In this document: positions 10,934 to 21,820 of the stretch, piece by piece
Numbering within the stretch: the stretch's first letter is position 1
Layout of the letters: each line of letters begins with the position of its first letter
Source: Lysobacter stagni
GTDB lineage: Bacteria; Pseudomonadota; Gammaproteobacteria; Xanthomonadales; Xanthomonadaceae
Direction: 5' to 3'
NCBI RefSeq assembly: GCF_030053425.1
Contig: NZ_JASGBI010000002.1
Location: 124,001-188,000 of the forward strand
DNA: 64,000 bases
The notes under the pieces: generated by a model
What the model was told of the DNA's origin: nothing
Databases searched by the model: none
The model's input: only the letters and a program-made list of their open reading frames with translations
Translations under genes and position numbers: made by a program

Positions 10934-13263
10934 ATGAAACGTAACCTGCTGTCCGCGGCGATGTCGCGGGCGTTGTTGTGCGCGCTCGTCGCGCCGATCA
11001 GCTTTTCGGTGATGGCCAATGAAGCACCGGCCGACGCCTCGCCCGACCCGAAGCAGCTCGACGCGGTGGTGGTGCAGGCCGACATCGCATACCGCAACCG
11101 CAGCGACGCGATCGCGCCGGTGCTGTCGTACGACCTGGAGTACTTCCAGCGTTTCGAGCCGCTCACCGTTGGCGACATGCTCAAGCGCGTGCCCAGCGTG
11201 GCCTTCGTGTCCGACATCCTGGAGTATGACGGCGCACAGCTGCGCGGCCTGGATCCGGGCTATACGCAGATCCTGATCAACGGCAAGAAGGTTCCGGGCG
11301 CGTCCAACGACCGCTCCTTCTTCGTCGACCGCATTCCGGCCGAACTGGTCGAACGCATCGAGATCATCCGCAGCACCAGCGCCAATCGTTCGGGCGATGC
11401 CGTCGCCGGTGCGCTCAACATCGTGCTGCGCGATGCGTACCAGTTCGACGGAACGTACGTTCGCGCCGGTGCCTTGCGCTTCGACGACGGCGAGGTCAAA
11501 CCTACCTACGGTGCAGTAGCCAGCGGCCAGGTGGGCGAAGGCCGCCTGCTCGGCGGCTTCAACGTGCAGGGTCGCTACAACCCGAAGCGCAAGCGCAGCG
11601 ACCGTTTCGAAGAGCCGGGCGGGGACTTCGTCGACCGCGAGGACCAGGACGACACGCGCGACGGCGACGACTACTCCGCCAACCTGTCCTACACGCGCGA
11701 CATCGGCACCAGTCGGCTGTCGATCGACGGCTTCTATGTGCGCACCGACCGCACCGAAACCGAGCATTCGCTGGAGTTCAACGACCCCACCAGCACCCTT
11801 CGCGACAACCTGCTCTCGATCAACGACCAGGTCGAGAAGATCGACCAGGACAACTGGTCGCTGGGCCTGGAATACGTCTTCGACATGGCCGGCGGGCGCA
11901 CCGAGTTCGACCTGGACTACGCCCGCTTCGACGACGACACCACCTCCACGGAAGAGCAGACCAGTTTCGACGATGGCGACACCCCGCCGTCCTTCGACGA
12001 GCGCGAGGGCACACGCGAGATCGCCACCCTGCGCGACCGCGAAGCGACGTCGAAGCTTGCGCACAAGCGCGCATGGGGTACGACGACGCTTGAGTTCGGC
12101 GCGGACTTCATGGACAAGCGGCGCGACACGGCGCTGGCCGTGAGCGAGGTCGACACGGACGAGGAAGGTGCGGCATTGCCGCCGTACGATGAGTTCGAGC
12201 GCGCCGCCAGCCGCATCGAAGAGCAGCGGATCGACCCTACCTGATGGTCTCGGGCCGCTCCGGCGCGTTGGCATGGGAAGCGGGCCTGCGCTACGAGACC
12301 ACCGACGTGGATGTGTCCGCCGACGGCGAGGACGACAGCAACGATTACTCGGTGCTGTTGCCATCGGCTCACCTCAAGTGGGACTTCACCGACGCCGACC
12401 GCCTGCTCTTCTCGGTGGGCCGCACCGTTCGCCGCCCGAACTTCGACCAGGTGTTGCCGCTGACGCTGGAGGGGGAATTCGGTGACAACGACTTCGCCGG
12501 CAATCCGCAACTCGATCCGGAGCGCGCATGGGGCGTGGACTTCGGCTATGAGCGCCGTCTCGGCACGCGCGGCGTGTTCGGCGTGAACGTGTTCTATCGT
12601 GACGTGAAGGACCTGATCGAGATGGTCAACACGGGCGAGCCCAGCGCCACCGCACTGGACGACTACGACGACGAGGTCGAGGAATTCCTCGATGACAATC
12701 CCGGCGCGGACGAGAACACGCCCGGCTTCCCCGAGTTCGACCCGGACAGCTTCGTCTATACCGCGCGCAACGTCGGCGATGGCAAGGTCTACGGTATCGA
12801 GTTCGACCTGTCCACGCCGCTCACCGCACTCGGCCTGCCCGACACGGGTCTGTTCGTGAACTACTCGTGGCTGGACAGCACGGTGGACGACGCCTTCGGC
12901 GAACGTCGCTTCAACAACCAGGCCAGTTACGTCTACAACGTCGGATTCATCCAGGACATTCCCGAATGGGGCATGTCGTTCGGTGCCAGCTATCGGCGGC
13001 AGGGCGATGCGTACTCGCGCGTGCTCGCCGAGGAAGTCACCACGCGCTACGACGGCGACCTGGAGGTATTCGTGGAGAAGCGTTTCGGCGAGCGCATGTC
13101 GGTCCGCCTGACCGGTTCGAACCTGCTGGATGCCTCCAAGGTCGAAGCCTTCAACAAGTTCGACAATGCCGCCGACCAGCTGTCCCGCGATTTCGACGAG
13201 TTCGAACTGGAACGCGAATCGTCCGGCCCGGTGTACCAGCTGATCGCGCGTTACTCGTTCTGA
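10934..13263 (+). pseudogene. TonB-dependent receptor, interrupted by one frameshift
   Basis: Outer-membrane active transporter, probably for an inositol-phosphate or related ligand given the divergent phytase. The first part starts at ATG 10934 with a signal peptide (to about residue 29), followed by a plug domain (DMLKRVPSV, GLDPGYTQILINGKK, IPAELVERIEIIRS). It ends at TGA 12242-12244. The barrel continues in the next frame from 12244 (MVSGRSGALAWEAGLRYETT) to 13263 and ends in the outer-membrane signature RYSF. Restoring one base near 12236-12239 would join them as RIDPYLMVSGR, giving about 776 residues, normal for the family. Either a real mutation or a sequencing error is possible; everything else is intact. 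Extracellular loops are rich in Asp and Glu. Confidence 0.88.
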
Positions 13264-13271
13264 GCGACCGT

Positions 13272-13308
13272 CGCGCAGGCCGTGGTCGGGGGGCCACCCG
13301 CCTGCGCG
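13272..13308. terminator. Bidirectional hairpin between convergent genes
   Basis: CGCGCAGGC (13272-13280) pairs perfectly with GCCTGCGCG (13300-13308), with an inner GTGG/CCAC stem. There is no U-run, but its position between the convergent receptor and methyltransferase suits a terminator. Confidence 0.5.
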
Positions 13309-13326
13309 GCGTCATCGCAGAACCAC

Positions 13327-14121
13327 TCACGCACGCGCGGCGAACAGAAGCGCGTGCATCGGCACGCTGATCTTTCCATGATGGAGCTGGCCGGCAATGG
13401 CATCGGCCAGCTTCGTTTCCGCCGCGCGCGTCAGCGCCGCGCGCGCGGCATCGTTGAGGTGCTGCGTCACGGGAATCGCCGCGGCGATCACGTCCACTTC
13501 CATCGCGACGAACCCCTGCGGGTCGCCGAATACCGCATGCATCGATCGTGCGGCCAGGTCGATGTCGCGGAAGCCGGCCATCTGCAGCAGCATGCGCAGC
13601 TGCTCGGCATCGCCGAGGCAGAACGGGGCTGCGAGCGCGGGGATTCCGATCAGCTCGACCAGCACCTCGTTGAAGCGCGCCCAGAACGGATGCCTGTCGA
13701 GGTTTTCCCACACCGCCAGCGCGATCCGTCCCTGCGGGCCCAGCACGCGATGGGCCTCCTTCAGCAGTGCGGTGCGGTCGGGCACGAACTGCAGGCCGTG
13801 CTGGCACAGGACCAGGTCGAAAGCGCCATCGGCGAACGGCAGCGTCGTCGCGTCGCCCTGCTGCCACTCGATGCGCAGGCCTTCCTGCGCGGCTTGCGCC
13901 TGTGCGACCTCCAGCATCGCCGGATTCAGGTCCATGCCGGTCACCCGACCACCGGAACCGACGCGCCGGGCGGCCAGGCGGGCGACGATGCCCGTCCCGC
14001 ATGCCAGGTCGAGCACGCGCTCACCCTCCTGCGGCCGGGCGAGGTCCAGCAGCACCTCCGCCCAGGGCCGGAACAGCGCTGGCACGATCTCGCGCTCGTA
14101 GGTGATTGCCGGGTTGGCCAT
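13327..14121 (-). CDS. Class I SAM-dependent methyltransferase
   Basis: Rossmann-fold methyltransferase of the type 11 group, 264 residues from ATG 14121 (MANPAITYERE). A longer start at 14139 is possible. Motif I is VLDLACGTGIVARLAA, with the acidic post-I residue in GMDLNP and motif II around DLVLCQHGLQFVPDR. The pattern resembles UbiE/small-molecule methyltransferases, with a C-terminal substrate half that gives no clear ligand. It is divergent from upp, with a 73-base gap. Substrate unknown. Confidence 0.85.
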   Translation of the reverse strand: MANPAITYEREIVPALFRPWAEVLLDLARPQEGERVLDLACGTGIVARLAARRVGSGGRVTGMDLNPAMLEVAQAQAAQEGLRIEWQQGDATTLPFADGAFDLVLCQHGLQFVPDRTALLKEAHRVLGPQGRIALAVWENLDRHPFWARFNEVLVELIGIPALAAPFCLGDAEQLRMLLQMAGFRDIDLAARSMHAVFGDPQGFVAMEVDVIAAAIPVTQHLNDAARAALTRAAETKLADAIAGQLHHGKISVPMHALLFAARA

Positions 14122-14194
14122 CGCGCCTCCTCGCGGCAACGTCCACGCGCCGCCGCCGTGCTCACCCTACCCCCGCATGCGCTAGGCTTGCGCG

Positions 14195-14830
14195 ATGAAA
14201 ATCGTCGAAGTCCGTCATCCCCTGGTGCAGCACAAGCTCGGCCTGATGCGCGTGGGCGAGATCAGCACCAAGGAGTTCCGCGAACTCGCCTCCGAGGTCG
14301 CGACGTTGCTGACCTACGAGGCCACCGCCGACCTGGAGACCGAAGAGGTCATCGTCCAGGGCTGGGCCGGACCGGTGACGACGCGGCGCATCAAGGGCGC
14401 CAAGGTCACGTTGGTACCCATCCTGCGCGCGGGACTGGGCATGCTGCCCGGCGTGCTGGAACTGATTCCGGCGGCGAAGGTGGGCGTGGTCGGCCTGCAG
14501 CGCGACGAGAAATCGCTGCAGCCGGTCGGGTACTACGAAAAGCTGACCGGCCGCATGGACGAGCGCACAGCGATCATCCTCGATCCGATGCTCGCCACCG
14601 GCGGAACGCTGGTGGCTACGGTGGACATGCTCAAGGCCGCCGGCTGCAGGCGCATCAAGGGCCTGTTCCTGGTGGCGGCACCGGAAGGCCTGCGCGTGCT
14701 CGAATCGCGCCATCCCGATGTCGAGGTATTCACGGCATCGATCGACGAGCGGCTCAACGAGGTCGGCTACATCCTGCCGGGCCTGGGCGATGCCGGCGAC
14801 AAGATCTTCGGCACGCGGCACGAACGCTGA
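14195..14830 (+). CDS. upp: Uracil phosphoribosyltransferase
   Basis: Makes UMP from uracil and PRPP in pyrimidine salvage. The 211-residue product is near the usual 208. It has [19 protein letters not shown] at 74-92, the [18 protein letters not shown] segment, the PRPP loop in [13 protein letters not shown] at 128-140, and the C-terminal uracil-binding [16 protein letters not shown]. The start is well supported by the family N-terminus [16 protein letters not shown]. The following 277 bases to the next gene hold no recognisable feature. Confidence 0.97.
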   Translation: MKIVEVRHPLVQHKLGLMRVGEISTKEFRELASEVATLLTYEATADLETEEVIVQGWAGPVTTRRIKGAKVTLVPILRAGLGMLPGVLELIPAAKVGVVGLQRDEKSLQPVGYYEKLTGRMDERTAIILDPMLATGGTLVATVDMLKAAGCRRIKGLFLVAAPEGLRVLESRHPDVEVFTASIDERLNEVGYILPGLGDAGDKIFGTRHER

Positions 14831-15107
14831 AGCCGGGCCCCGGTTTCCGCACATGCATCGACGAAGGGGAACGTCGCGTCCCTGGAAAAGCTTGCCTCCC
14901 GCGCGGCGATGCATACAGCGGGTGATCAGGGGAATTGGGGTGCGTCAGCGTCGTCTCACGACGGGCCGGCCGCGCACGGAAGGCAAGACGTGCAGCCTCG
15001 CATCGCAAGACTGACGCGCAAATCAGAACTTTCCGAAACCGCACAGGCAGGGCTTGAGCCGCGCGCACCTCGTGACGAGGCGCGACAACGGCCCAACGCA
15101 GACCGCC

Positions 15108-15509
15108 TCACCAGTTGTTGCGGCCGTCCATCTTCTCCACGGCGATCGCCGACCAGTCGAGGTCGTCGACCAGTCGCAGGTTCACCGCGTAGATGCGTTG
15201 CTGCGGCACCGTGTTCGCGGTGACACCTTCCTTCGGGGTCCCGTCCGCGTTGTAGGACGACGCCCAGTCGGGTGAGTCGCCCCAGGTGTGCATGCCGCAG
15301 CGGCCGCAGAAGTGATGGCGGTTCATGCCGGTGGCCGAATAGGTCTGCTCGTCGTCCTGCGAGACGAACAGCAGTTCACCGGGTTTGTAGTAAGCCCACA
15401 CGGCGCCGGTACGCGCGCAGAACGAGCAATTGCATTCCTTCGCCGCGCGTGGGATTTCCGCCGCCTGGATCTTCGTGGCGCCGCAATGGCAGGACGCGAT
15501 GAGGGGCAT
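15108..15509 (-). CDS. GFA/CENP-V family zinc-binding protein
   Basis: A 133-residue protein of the glutathione-dependent formaldehyde-activating enzyme fold, starting at ATG 15509 (MPLIASCHCGATK). Zinc-ligand cysteines are visible in SCHCG, CNCSFC and FCGRCGMH. The fold is real but most such proteins are not shown to act on formaldehyde, so the substrate is open. It reads alone on the minus strand. Confidence 0.88.
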   Translation of the reverse strand: MPLIASCHCGATKIQAAEIPRAAKECNCSFCARTGAVWAYYKPGELLFVSQDDEQTYSATGMNRHHFCGRCGMHTWGDSPDWASSYNADGTPKEGVTANTVPQQRIYAVNLRLVDDLDWSAIAVEKMDGRNNW

Positions 15510-15587
15510 GGCACGACTCCTTTCCGGGTGGAGTCCGCAGTATGGCGCGGGCTGCTGACAGGGTCTGGCAGCAGCGAGCGCCGGAAA

Positions 15588-15629
15588 GGAAAACGGCACG
15601 CCCGACCGGAGACCGATCGGGCATGCCGT
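15588..15629 (-). terminator. Terminator of the DUF805 gene
   Basis: A 13-base stem (15593-15605 with 15617-15629, one G-U pair) around CGGTCTCCGG-type loop is followed on the minus strand by TTTTCC. It lies 28 bases beyond the DUF805 stop. Confidence 0.8.
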
Positions 15630-15656
15630 CGTACTACAGGCCAGGGCTCTGGAACG

Positions 15657-16007
15657 TCAGCCGGCGGCCTTCGGGTCTGGCCCGAACGCATTCGGACCGC
15701 GCACGCCCTCCTGCGCCAGCAGGTAGATCAGGTACAGCCCGACCAGCGGGATGAGTCCGATAAGGATGAACCAGCCGCTCTTGCCGATGTCGTGCAGGCG
15801 ACGCGCCGTCACACCCAGTCCCGGCAGCAGAACCGCCAGAGCGTAGATGCTCCCGATCCACGACTGTTTGATCAGGCCAGCGACAAGCCCGATGCACAGC
15901 GCCAGGATCACGTTGACCAGCAGGAACATCCAGTACTCCTTCCGGCGGGCGCGACCCGCGAAATCGAAGTAGTGGTTGCGCACGACCTTCAGGTACCACT
16001 CCATCAT
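15657..16007 (-). CDS. DUF805 family inner-membrane protein
   Basis: A 116-residue membrane protein of the widespread DUF805 family. It has the typical N-terminal WYLKVVRNHYFDFAGRARRKEYW, hydrophobic helices near residues 28-46 and 77-95, and the hallmark TARRLHDIGKSGWF between them. Function is unknown for the family. It forms its own unit with a terminator directly downstream. Start at ATG 16007; the second codon is also ATG. Confidence 0.9.
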   Translation of the reverse strand: MMEWYLKVVRNHYFDFAGRARRKEYWMFLLVNVILALCIGLVAGLIKQSWIGSIYALAVLLPGLGVTARRLHDIGKSGWFILIGLIPLVGLYLIYLLAQEGVRGPNAFGPDPKAAG

Positions 16008-16117
16008 TCACCCCAGCTTTCGAAAGATCGAAAAACTAGAGGTGCGAGGCGCGATCCGGAATCAGACGTTTCGTATTCGCGGGGCTCCGAGCCCGACGCG
16101 TGTCGTCCCGACCAGAC

Positions 16118-16842
16118 TCAATGGGCCCGGCGACGCATCCGTCGCCAGGTCAGCGCAGCCAACGCCAGCGCGGCCGCACCTGCGAGCAACCACGGCAGCA
16201 GCTTGCGATCCTGGCCCGGCGGCAGTTCCACGACGGCCGATGCGCGCGCCGCGGTCAGCGCCTGCGCGGCTGCCGCCGGCGTGAGTTGCCATCGGCCATC
16301 GCGCAGTTCGACCTTTCCTTCCAGCGATGGAAGGTGCAGCTCACGCCACTGGATGCGCAGGTCGCCGACCTGCGGGTCCAGCGGATTCTCGGCACTGCCC
16401 AGCCCATCGCCTTCCGGCTGGAACGACGCGGCCAGATTCGCCGGAAGGCGCGAGAAGTTGGGGCGGAACACGCGCCATTGACCCAGCGTCTGCAGCACCT
16501 GGAGGTCGATCGGCCGGCCGTCGAGTGTGGCGTCCTGAGACCACCACCGGCGCTGCTCCAATGGAACGCGCTTCGGGTTCTCGTGGCCCGCCGGGAACGA
16601 CGACGAATCGATCGGCGCGGTGTGCCACACGCGTGTGTATCCGTCCGCACCCGCACGCCACTGGTACATCTCGACCTGGCGTTCCAGACCGAACTGTCGC
16701 GTGGCCACGCCGAAGTCACGGTCGCGCAAGGCCTTGCCCGCGCGCGGCGGATCCATCGGCTCGTCGGCGGTCGCCTGCGCCGATACCGCGCCCGTCATCA
16801 GTACGGCGGCCAGCGACAGCGCGGCGGCCGCCAGGTGCGGCT

Positions 16843-16846
<4 letters not shown>
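16118..16846 (-). CDS. Short TMEM43-like membrane protein
   Basis: A 242-residue protein from ATG 16846, whose start overlaps the hydrolase stop by four bases. It has a signal-like N-terminus (residues 1-25), then the TMEM43 family core: [40 protein letters not shown] and [18 protein letters not shown]. One C-terminal helix ([19 protein letters not shown]) and an arginine-rich tail follow. Bacterial TMEM43 proteins are usually longer, with extra N- and C-terminal membrane parts, so this is a reduced version. Function unknown. Coupling to the MBL hydrolase suggests a shared task. Confidence 0.72.
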
Positions 16847-17733
<887 letters not shown>

Positions 17734-17841
17734 GGCGTCACCTTGCGAACGGACGCTGCGATTTTAACGCCGTGACGATGGAATCTCGAATGACCGGGCA
17801 CACGCGGACCGCGGCGCGGGCCGGCCATTCCCGGGGAGAGC

Positions 17842-17863
17842 GAAGGCCCCGAACGGGACCTTC
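17842..17863 (-). terminator. Hairpin at the end of ggt
   Basis: GAAGGTCCC pairs with GGGGCCTTC around a GTTC tetraloop on the minus strand, touching the ggt stop codon. No long U-run follows, so this is a weak call. Confidence 0.4.
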
Positions 17864-19574
17864 ACTTCACCAGCACGTCCGCCTTGCCCACCGGGTTGCG
17901 CGGGTCGGTGCCGCCTTCCAGCGTATTGGTGCGCTTGTCCCACGACACCGTCTGCAGGTTGCCCCAGGGACGCTCGGCGGCGTTCACCTTGTGGCCCATC
18001 GCTTCCAGCGCCTTGACCGTTTCCGGCGACAAAGCGCCCGCCTCGGCCGAGATCACGTCCGGCATCCACTGGTGATGGATGCGCGGCTTGGCGGCCACCT
18101 GCTGCGCGCTCAGTCCCTGGTCGTAGCCCAGGATGCCGATCAGCACCTCGGTGATGATGCGGCTGCCGCCCGGGGCTCCGAGGACGGCCAGCCTGTCCTT
18201 CGATTCGATGAAGCTGGGCGTCATCGAACTGAGCATGCGCTTCCCGGCCTGCGGCGCATTGGCGGCGAAACCCATCACGCCGAACGCGTTGGGCGTGCCC
18301 GGACGCAGTGCGAAGTCGTCCATCTCGTTGTTCAGCAGCACGCCGGTGCCGGGAGCGACCAGACCCGAGCCGTACAGCAGGTTCACCGTCTGCGTGGTCG
18401 AGACGCGATTGCCGTCGGCATCGAGGATGGAGAAGTGGGTGGTCTCATCGTCTTCCAGCGGAGCCGGCACGCCCGGCAGCAGATCGCTGGGCGTGGCCCG
18501 GGACGGATGGATGCTGGCGCGCTGCCCCGCGGCGTAATCGGCGCTGATCAGCCGTGCCAGCGGCATCTTCACGAAATCCGGATCGCCCAGGTACAGCGTG
18601 CGGTCGCGGAATGCACGACGCATGGACTCGACGATCACGTGCGTGCGCTGCGCCTCATCCAGCTTCGCCAGGTCCCAGCCCGACAGCATCTGCAGCATCT
18701 GCGCGATGGCCACGCCGCCCGACGACGGCGGCGGCGCGGTGGTGACCTGCCAATCGCGATAACGGAAATGCAGCGGCTCGCGTTCCTTGACGCGATAACC
18801 GCTGAGCTCCTCGGCTCGCCATTGCCCGCCTTCTTCCTTCACGGACGCCAGCAGCTTCTGCGCGATCTCGCCCTTGTAGAAGCCGTCGAAGCCCTTCTGC
18901 GCGAGCAGTTCCAGCGTGCGCGCCAGGTCCGGTTGCTTGAGGACCTCGCCGGCCTTCGGCGGCGTGCCGTCGGCCAGGAACACTTCGCGCGTGCCGCGAT
19001 AACGCTCCATCACCTCGCGACGGCTGGCGTAGCCGCGCTCCAGTCGTGGGTAGACCTCGAACCCTTCACGTGCGATGCGGATCGCCGGCGCGAGCGAGGT
19101 CTTCAGCGGCAGGCGTCCGTACTTCTGCGACACGTGCACCAGTGCGGCCGGAAGGCCCGGGATGCCGGCCGACCAAGGCCCGTTGGTGGCGCGATCGTTG
19201 TCGAGCTGCCCGTTCGTATCGAGGTAGGCCTGCGGCGTGGCCGATGCGGGCGCGGTTTCGCGCGCGTCGACGAAGACATCCTTGCCGCTCTTCGCATCGT
19301 GCAGGAGGAAGAAACCGCCGCCACCGATGCCGGAGCTGATCGGCTCCACCACGGCGAGCGTGGCCGACACCGCGACCGCGGCGTCGAATGCGTTGCCGCC
19401 CTGGCGGATCATCTCCATGCCGGCGTCCGTCGCCAGCGCATGCGCGGATGCGATGGCCGCGCCCGGCGGCTTCGCCGTGGATGCCTTCTGTGCCGCCTGG
19501 AGCGGGAACGTTGCGGTGATCAGCAAACCTGCACTCAACGCGCCGGCAGCCAGCGCGCGCAACGTCATTCGCAT
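17862..19574 (-). CDS. ggt: Gamma-glutamyltranspeptidase
   Basis: Periplasmic enzyme that cleaves the gamma-glutamyl bond of glutathione and transfers or hydrolyses it. The 570-residue precursor has a signal peptide ending near residue 28 (FPLQAAQ). The self-processing site is at DDETTHFSILD with the nucleophile Thr about residue 378, which becomes the N-terminus of the small subunit. The oxyanion and substrate motifs include SSGIGGGGFFLL, LSSMTPSF and GAPGGSRI. Its ATG overlaps the ferredoxin stop (TGATG), so ggt is the second gene of a two-gene unit. Confidence 0.95.
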   Translation of the reverse strand: MRMTLRALAAGALSAGLLITATFPLQAAQKASTAKPPGAAIASAHALATDAGMEMIRQGGNAFDAAVAVSATLAVVEPISSGIGGGGFFLLHDAKSGKDVFVDARETAPASATPQAYLDTNGQLDNDRATNGPWSAGIPGLPAALVHVSQKYGRLPLKTSLAPAIRIAREGFEVYPRLERGYASRREVMERYRGTREVFLADGTPPKAGEVLKQPDLARTLELLAQKGFDGFYKGEIAQKLLASVKEEGGQWRAEELSGYRVKEREPLHFRYRDWQVTTAPPPSSGGVAIAQMLQMLSGWDLAKLDEAQRTHVIVESMRRAFRDRTLYLGDPDFVKMPLARLISADYAAGQRASIHPSRATPSDLLPGVPAPLEDDETTHFSILDADGNRVSTTQTVNLLYGSGLVAPGTGVLLNNEMDDFALRPGTPNAFGVMGFAANAPQAGKRMLSSMTPSFIESKDRLAVLGAPGGSRIITEVLIGILGYDQGLSAQQVAAKPRIHHQWMPDVISAEAGALSPETVKALEAMGHKVNAAERPWGNLQTVSWDKRTNTLEGGTDPRNPVGKADVLVK

Positions 19575-19828
19575 CAGCGGTTCTCCTGTTGCAACCGGGC
19601 CAGCTTGGCCAGCAGCTGCTCGTTGGATTCGGGATGTTCCGGGTCGGGGTCGATGCACTCGACCGGACAGACGACCACGCACTGTGGTTCGTCGAAATGG
19701 CCGACGCATTCGGTGCAGCGCGCCGGGTCGATCACATAGATCGTCTCGCCCTGCGAGATCGCCTGGTTCGGGCAGGCCGGTTCGCAGACGTCGCAGTTGA
19801 CGCAGAGCTCGTTGATCTTCAGGGACAT
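19574..19828 (-). CDS. yfhL: YfhL-type 4Fe-4S ferredoxin
   Basis: An 84-residue ferredoxin with two [4Fe-4S] sets. C9, C12, C15 and C19 lie in CVNCDVCEPACP. C38 and C41 and then, after an 8-residue insertion, C50 and C54 lie in CTECVGHFDEPQCVVVCP, with an extra C58. The insertion between the second-set cysteines and the C-terminal helix mark the Alvin-type (YfhL/Fdx) group. It is coupled by overlap to ggt, though in many relatives it sits next to coaD. Its electron partner is unknown. Confidence 0.92.
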   Translation of the reverse strand: MSLKINELCVNCDVCEPACPNQAISQGETIYVIDPARCTECVGHFDEPQCVVVCPVECIDPDPEHPESNEQLLAKLARLQQENR

Positions 19829-19906
19829 GCACGCATTGTCGCATGGCGGCCCGCGGCAGGCCCTTTCGCGAAGGGACGCTGTGTTGCGAATCGGGGCGAA
19901 CCGTCG

Positions 19907-19939
19907 AAAAAAGAACGGGCCCGCAATGCGGGCCCGTTC
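19907..19939 (-). terminator. Strong terminator of the downstream-reading lipoprotein gene
   Basis: GAACGGGCCCGC (19939-19928 on the minus strand) pairs perfectly with GCGGGCCCGTTC (19924-19913) around a 3-base loop, followed by TTTTTT. Confidence 0.92.
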
Positions 19940-19950
19940 CAACGCGCTGG

Positions 19951-19973
19951 ATTCCCGTTTTCGCGGGATGACG
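19951..19973. repeat. Short dispersed palindrome, first copy (partial)
   Basis: ATTCCCG-TTTT-CGCGGGATGACG resembles the common xanthomonad extragenic palindrome GTCATTCCCGCGAAGGCGGGAATGAC. A fuller copy is at 34570. Confidence 0.6.
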
Positions 19974-20016
19974 TTCCGCCAGGGGCGTGGCCGCTGCGCG
20001 GCCACGCGGCGTCACG

Positions 20017-20505
20017 TCACTTGGCTTCGATGAACTCGAACTTGGCGCCCGACGGCTCGACGGCCGCCTTGACGCGGTCGGCGTCGGCCTGCGCACCGAT
20101 GAACATCACGCGCACGCCCTTCATCGTGCCCGGGGCGGCCTGGGCGAACGAAGCGACGGCCAGGTCGGCCGACTTGGCCGAATCCTGCGAACCGAAGGCC
20201 AGCAGCGTGCCTTCCACGCCACCGCGGGCGACGTCGCTCTGCGCCTTCTCGAGCTGGCGGGCGTACTCGTCCTGGAAGGTGGCGACGGCCGGGTCCGGCA
20301 GCGTGTACAGGTAGACGTTGGTGGCGCCTTCGATGTTGCGCTTGACCACTTCGGTCAGGTACGTGTCCCACGCTGCGCCGTCCTTGGTGGTCGGGGCGGC
20401 CAGCGGCGCTTCGGCGACGGCGGCGGTCTCGGCCTGCTTGTTGCACGCGGCCAGCAGCGGCATGGAGAGGCAGGCGATCAGCAGCAGGCGGGTGGTGGTC
20501 TTCAT
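20017..20505 (-). CDS. Small secreted lipoprotein of unknown function
   Basis: A 162-residue protein with a lipoprotein signal and lipobox LLAAC (C21). The rest is soluble, rich in alanine, with a repeated alpha/beta look (GATNVYLYTLPDP, GTMKGVRVMFIGAQADADRVKAAVEPSGAKFEFIEAK). No known domain is recognised. It is monocistronic, with a strong terminator after it. Its outer- or inner-membrane sorting cannot be decided; residue 2 after the cysteine is asparagine, which favours outer membrane. Confidence 0.82.
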   Translation of the reverse strand: MKTTTRLLLIACLSMPLLAACNKQAETAAVAEAPLAAPTTKDGAAWDTYLTEVVKRNIEGATNVYLYTLPDPAVATFQDEYARQLEKAQSDVARGGVEGTLLAFGSQDSAKSADLAVASFAQAAPGTMKGVRVMFIGAQADADRVKAAVEPSGAKFEFIEAK

Positions 20506-20568
20506 CGGGTTCCCCTTGGTTTTATTCGGGTGACAGGTGGTGTGAAACGTTGGATCCGGCGGGCCGGA

Positions 20569-21078
<510 letters not shown>

Positions 21079-21158
21079 TCAGGCGTTGGCACCGGAGTCA
21101 GGGTCGCCCGGCGAGGCCGGCAGTGTAGCAGCGGCCGCCCCGCGCGGGCGCCGGTGCA

Positions 21159-21755
21159 CTAGGGTGTCCGGCGATAGAGCGCATAGCGCACCTCCCGGGT
21201 GCGTCCCTCGCGGTGCAGGCGCCAGTCCGCAGGCAGCGCGAAGGCCGCCTCGTGCGGCGCCTCCACGTACAGCCATCCGTCGGGACGCAGACGCGTCGTT
21301 ACCTGCGGCAGCACTGCTTCCCACATTCCGGCCGCGAACGGCGGGTCGACGAAGGCAAGGTCGTACGCCCCTTCGGGCTGGGTCGCCAACCAGGACAGCG
21401 CATCGCCCTGGACGACGCTGGCCGCCTCGCCGCCGGGCAAGCGCGCCGCCACCGCGCGCAGCGCCGCGGCGAGCGTCGCATCGCGTTCGACCAGCACCGC
21501 GGAGGCCGCACCGCGCGACAGCGCCTCCAGTCCGAGCGCACCGCTGCCGGCGAACAGGTCCAGCACGCGCGCGCCGGGCAGCATCGGCATGAGCCAGTTG
21601 AACAAGGTCTCGCGAACACGATCGGACGTGGGCCGCAGACCCGGTGCATCGGGAACGCTCAGCCGCGTGCCACGCCAGCGTCCGCCGATCAGCCGGACCT
21701 TGCCTTCGACGTTGGAGGCGCCCGGTCGAGGCCGGCCTGGAGTCGGTTTGTTCAT
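21159..21755 (-). CDS. rsmD: 16S rRNA (guanine-966-N2)-methyltransferase
   Basis: Methylates G966 of 16S rRNA in the assembled 30S particle. The 198-residue protein shows the N-terminal family block VRLIGGRWRGTRLSVP, GLRPTSDRVRETLFNWL, motif I in VLDLFAGSGALGLEALSRGA and the catalytic DPPF. A basic N-terminal leader (residues 1-18) precedes it. It is divergent from ftsY with a 65-base gap and is followed by coaD. Confidence 0.95.
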   Translation of the reverse strand: MNKPTPGRPRPGASNVEGKVRLIGGRWRGTRLSVPDAPGLRPTSDRVRETLFNWLMPMLPGARVLDLFAGSGALGLEALSRGAASAVLVERDATLAAALRAVAARLPGGEAASVVQGDALSWLATQPEGAYDLAFVDPPFAAGMWEAVLPQVTTRLRPDGWLYVEAPHEAAFALPADWRLHREGRTREVRYALYRRTP

Positions 21756-21820
21756 CGGGGACGCGCGGGGGCCGGTGCTAGCATGTGTGCATTCTCGCGC
21801 ATTCCCCCACGCCCCCCTCG

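Noticed and set aside
10871..12364. Minus-strand frame opposite the TonB receptor
   Set aside because: Composition is that of a shadow and it lacks any domain.
13282..14925. Plus-strand frame of 547 residues
   Set aside because: It runs antisense through the methyltransferase and out of frame through upp, both clearly real.
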